Below, piece by piece: positions 5,329-7,283 of a stretch of 7,283 bases of DNA. Position numbers and translations under genes: made by a program. The notes below the pieces were generated by a model. The model made no database searches, was not told the origin of the DNA, and was given only the letters and a program-made list of their open reading frames with translations. Source of the stretch: Anaerolineae bacterium (GTDB lineage: Bacteria > Chloroflexota > Anaerolineae > Aggregatilineales > UBA2796); the NCBI GenBank assembly GCA_020851855.1, contig JADZBY010000301.1:1-7283 (forward strand). Reading direction: 5' to 3'. Position 1 is the first letter of the stretch. Every line of letters begins with the position of its first letter.

Positions 5329-6645
5329 ATGAGCATCTCCAGATACCTGTACAATGTCCTCGCCGAGGTCCTGCACGACTGCCGTGAGCTTGCGCCGAAC
5401 GCCAGCCTGCTGCAAACGGATCACGCCATCGTCAAGCACTTCGGCGTTTCGGAAAGCACGGCGCGCAACTGGCGGCGCGGACGTTATTACCAGATCGCGC
5501 CCTCGACGCTCAACAGCATTGTTGACGTGTGCAACCGTCTTGCCCCGGAGCGTGTGCCCGACCTCGAATTTGTGGGCCGTCTGTTGCGCGGAACACAGGG
5601 CTTGCGCCAATCTGCAGAACGCCTCGTTGATCAGCTAACGTCGGAAGTGTTTCGCCTCAATACGACGTGGCACATCTACTCCGGGCCGCTCAAGGTGGCT
5701 TTCGATCTGGATACGGACGCCGAGCGGCGCAAGCAGCTGATGAGCTATAGCCGGTTGGTTGTCGAGCGTATCCTCGAGTTGGGCCTGGATCGCTCCGACA
5801 TCCCCTGCGTGGACGAGCTGATTCGCTATTCCACGCACGGCTGGTATGTGACGGGCAATTTCCATGTGCGCGAAGCCGGTCTGAGCAGCGCCGAGGTTGG
5901 CATCAGCCCAGAGTATATCGGCGCGGTCGAGGCAGCGCTGTACATTGGCGATGGCTGCGTCGGGCCGTGCCTCTATGCAGGCGATACCGAGCGCGCCAAA
6001 CGGTACATCGATCAGGCGCTTCACCTGCTCCAGTCGTCCGGTTTGGGCGGTTCGGGCAACGAGATGCGCGAGTGCGAAGACGCTACGGTCATGCTGCGCG
6101 GCCTGCAAGCCGTGGTAGCCTGTCACGAGGGTATGGAAGCCAACCAGCCGCTCATCGACTCATTCACCACGACCTTTGAGCATCAGCGTGCCGAAAACGA
6201 CTGGATCGAAGGGATGCGCAATGAGGCGTTAGGTTACGTCGAGCTGGCGCGCCGCGTGGATTATGCCAAAGCGGCGTTTCATTTTGAGCGCGCGCGTCGT
6301 TGTCAAGACCAGTGGCTAAGTAGTCTGGGCGTTCCGATCAGTGGCACGTCGGCGCAGAGTCTGAGCGGCTATGCGCAGCTCATGCTTCAAGGCTCAACAG
6401 ACAGCGTGAAGCTTCAGCTCTCTGAAGGGCTGCTGCGGGCAAACGATCTCGGCTCGGTGACGGATCAGGTGCGGGCGAGGCTGTGTCAGGCAGTCCTCTA
6501 CGATTGCTGTGAGGATCACACGTTGGCAAATTACCATCGTGAGAAGGCCGCGTCGCTGGTGCAGCAGTACGGCTTGCAGCGCTGGTATAGAATGCTTAAC
6601 CATATCCTGGTAGGCGTGGAGCGAGGTGGTATGATGGGAAAGTGA
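5329..6645 (+). CDS. Helix-turn-helix transcriptional regulator with TPR-like helical domain
   Basis: 438-residue cytoplasmic protein, probably a ligand-responsive DNA-binding regulator. Residues 25-71 read as an XRE/Cro-like helix-turn-helix (DHAIVKHFGVSESTARNWRRG at 31-51, then a supporting helix STLNSIVDVCNRL at 59-71); SESTARNWRRGRY would be the recognition helix. The rest is almost wholly alpha-helical with TPR-like pairs: EAALYIGDGC plus TERAKRYIDQALHLLQSSG (201-238), LGYVELARR plus YAKAAFHFERARRCQDQW (301-329), and LCQAVLYDCC plus NYHREKAASLVQQYGL (385-416). There is no membrane segment or signal peptide. Eleven cysteines include a C210-x3-C214 pair. The HTH-plus-TPR plan is shared with peptide-sensing RRNPP regulators and with other regulators that bind no peptide, so the ligand is unknown. 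It is divergent from the tail-fibre/transporter cluster. I chose the ATG at 5329 because the HTH follows at the expected distance; its ribosome-binding site is weak. Confidence 0.85.
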   Translation: MSISRYLYNVLAEVLHDCRELAPNASLLQTDHAIVKHFGVSESTARNWRRGRYYQIAPSTLNSIVDVCNRLAPERVPDLEFVGRLLRGTQGLRQSAERLVDQLTSEVFRLNTTWHIYSGPLKVAFDLDTDAERRKQLMSYSRLVVERILELGLDRSDIPCVDELIRYSTHGWYVTGNFHVREAGLSSAEVGISPEYIGAVEAALYIGDGCVGPCLYAGDTERAKRYIDQALHLLQSSGLGGSGNEMRECEDATVMLRGLQAVVACHEGMEANQPLIDSFTTTFEHQRAENDWIEGMRNEALGYVELARRVDYAKAAFHFERARRCQDQWLSSLGVPISGTSAQSLSGYAQLMLQGSTDSVKLQLSEGLLRANDLGSVTDQVRARLCQAVLYDCCEDHTLANYHREKAASLVQQYGLQRWYRMLNHILVGVERGGMMGK

Positions 6646-6659
6646 GCACTAAGAAGGCC

Positions 6660-7052
6660 TCACCATCGTAACCTTATCCGCCATCCGCGCCGGAATCGGA
6701 CGTCCAGAAAATCTTCGAGTGCTCGGCAGTGCATTATGATGTTGCCGCCCTTGCTCCCTTCCTTCTTCAGGTAATCGGGAATTTCTTTGCGAAGACCAAA
6801 CGACTCGGCGGGCATCACGCGCAGCACAACCTCATCTCGACGCACTTCCCACACGCTGCTATAAGTTTGGTAGAGCTTGCGCAAGTCCGCGCGGATCTTG
6901 TCGTACTTCCGATCAGAGTAATCCTTGATGCTTACCTGCGCACACCACTCCGGCAGCGCATCACCACACACCTGGCGAATTAGATTCACCAAAGACTGAG
7001 GACGAAAGGCGAGAATATCCGAGGGATACGGTTCACTTTCGCGCCGCACCAT
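6660..7052 (-). CDS. Hypothetical protein of about 130 residues, possibly a gene fragment
   Basis: I do not recognise this protein. It has a believable globular composition with many charged and aromatic residues: a helical stretch SLVNLIRQVCGDALPEW (21-37), a KYDKIRADLRKLYQTYSSVWEVRR region (50-73), beta-like DEVVLRVMP (74-82), KEIPDYLKKEG (90-100) and a very basic end (RFRRGWRIRLR, 120-130). Numbering is from a GTG at 7055; the ATG at 7052 is equally possible. No signal peptide or membrane segment is seen. Neither start has a purine-rich ribosome-binding site, and the N-terminal 20 bases or so overlap the end of the lectin-like reading frame. It may therefore be the remnant of a longer gene. 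It converges on the regulator gene, with 14 bp between their stop codons and no clear terminator. Confidence 0.5.
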   Translation of the reverse strand: MVRRESEPYPSDILAFRPQSLVNLIRQVCGDALPEWCAQVSIKDYSDRKYDKIRADLRKLYQTYSSVWEVRRDEVVLRVMPAESFGLRKEIPDYLKKEGSKGGNIIMHCRALEDFLDVRFRRGWRIRLRW

Positions 7053-7283
7053 CACATCGAGAGGGCGGGTTGATGGTCGCCGTCCAGGTCACCAAGCCGT
7101 TGTCCAGGTTGATTTCGAGCCGTGCCGGGTTGAGCCTGTAGTCGATAGCCACCGAATGGACCTGCCCGTCTTTGAAATCCAGCGTGGTTTTGGGCACGTC
7201 CTGCACCAGCGTTGGGTCGGTGTGCAGGTGATTGCCGACCATCACGCCCATATGATTATCGCTGGGGTCGAGGGTGTTATCGC
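7033..7283 (-). CDS. C-terminal part of an L-type-lectin-like (ConA-fold) protein, apparently truncated; start off window
   Basis: The frame is open to the window edge, so about 82 residues of a longer gene are visible. The order DPSDNHMGVMVGN, then LDFKDGQVHSVAIDYRLNPARLEINLDNG, matches the late half of bacterial L-type (legume-like) lectin domains. These usually read as an Asp-containing metal/carbohydrate segment DPxxNHIGI, then a DGxxHxVxIxY strand, then a LxVxLDNG strand. Such domains bind sugars on secreted or surface proteins. Normal domains continue for another 30-40 residues with a GFTAATG-type turn and a final strand ending near SWSF. Here the frame instead runs through NPPSRCDGAARK to a stop, so the fold would lack its last strands. 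The stop lies inside the start of the next ORF. Either the gene is broken or this is a divergent variant. Family assignment is by remembered motif order only. Confidence 0.5.
   Translation of the reverse strand, partial: DNTLDPSDNHMGVMVGNHLHTDPTLVQDVPKTTLDFKDGQVHSVAIDYRLNPARLEINLDNGLVTWTATINPPSRCDGAARK

Noticed and set aside
5635..6126. 163-residue minus-strand ORF inside the regulator gene
   Set aside because: It is antisense to the regulator's helical domain and has no ribosome-binding site or family signature; a shadow of the real gene.
6642..6663. Possible terminator hairpin between the convergent genes (GTGAG/CTCAC)
   Set aside because: Only 5 bp of stem around a 12-nt loop and no T-tract on either side; too weak to call.

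Overview
The window looks like a GC-rich chromosomal segment (roughly 58-60% GC by eye) of a free-living heterotrophic bacterium. The transporter proteins and the tail-fibre-like protein together remind me of Chloroflexota (Anaerolineae-like), but that is an impression from protein style, not a demonstrated placement.

Layout. Positions 1-5253 hold six genes on the minus strand. In transcription order they are: a mini-protein of about 60 residues with a twin-arginine motif (5253-5071); a 397-residue phage tail-fibre/adhesin-like protein (5068-3875); a 70-residue coiled-coil protein (3859-3647); an exported family-5 solute-binding protein (3552-1888); a DppB/OppB-type permease (1698-721); and a DppC/OppC-type permease (704-1, cut by the window edge). 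The first three are tightly packed with overlapping translation signals. A 94-bp spacer with small dyads separates them from the binding protein, and a 189-bp spacer with a strong inverted repeat separates the binding protein from the permeases. The ATPase genes expected for such a transporter are not in the window and may lie beyond position 1.

A 75-bp divergent intergenic region (5254-5328) contains a perfect 10-bp tandem direct repeat. On its other side, on the plus strand (5329-6645), lies a 438-residue protein with an N-terminal helix-turn-helix and a long alpha-helical, TPR-like body. It is the obvious candidate regulator of the minus-strand cluster.

The right end (6660-7283, minus strand) holds an unrecognised 131-residue ORF. 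It overlaps the end of an incoming gene whose visible tail resembles the late part of an L-type (legume-like) lectin domain but stops early. This suggests a remodelled or decayed junction.

Working model (inference). The transporter imports oligopeptides or oligosaccharides; the binding protein's C-terminal signature leans towards the oligosaccharide-type branch. The HTH-TPR protein may sense a cytoplasmic ligand and control the divergent cluster. The three small genes ahead of the transporter look phage-derived and are the least expected part of the locus. I found no RNA genes, CRISPR array, insertion sequence or convincing rho-independent terminator, and no gene-free stretch longer than 300 bp.
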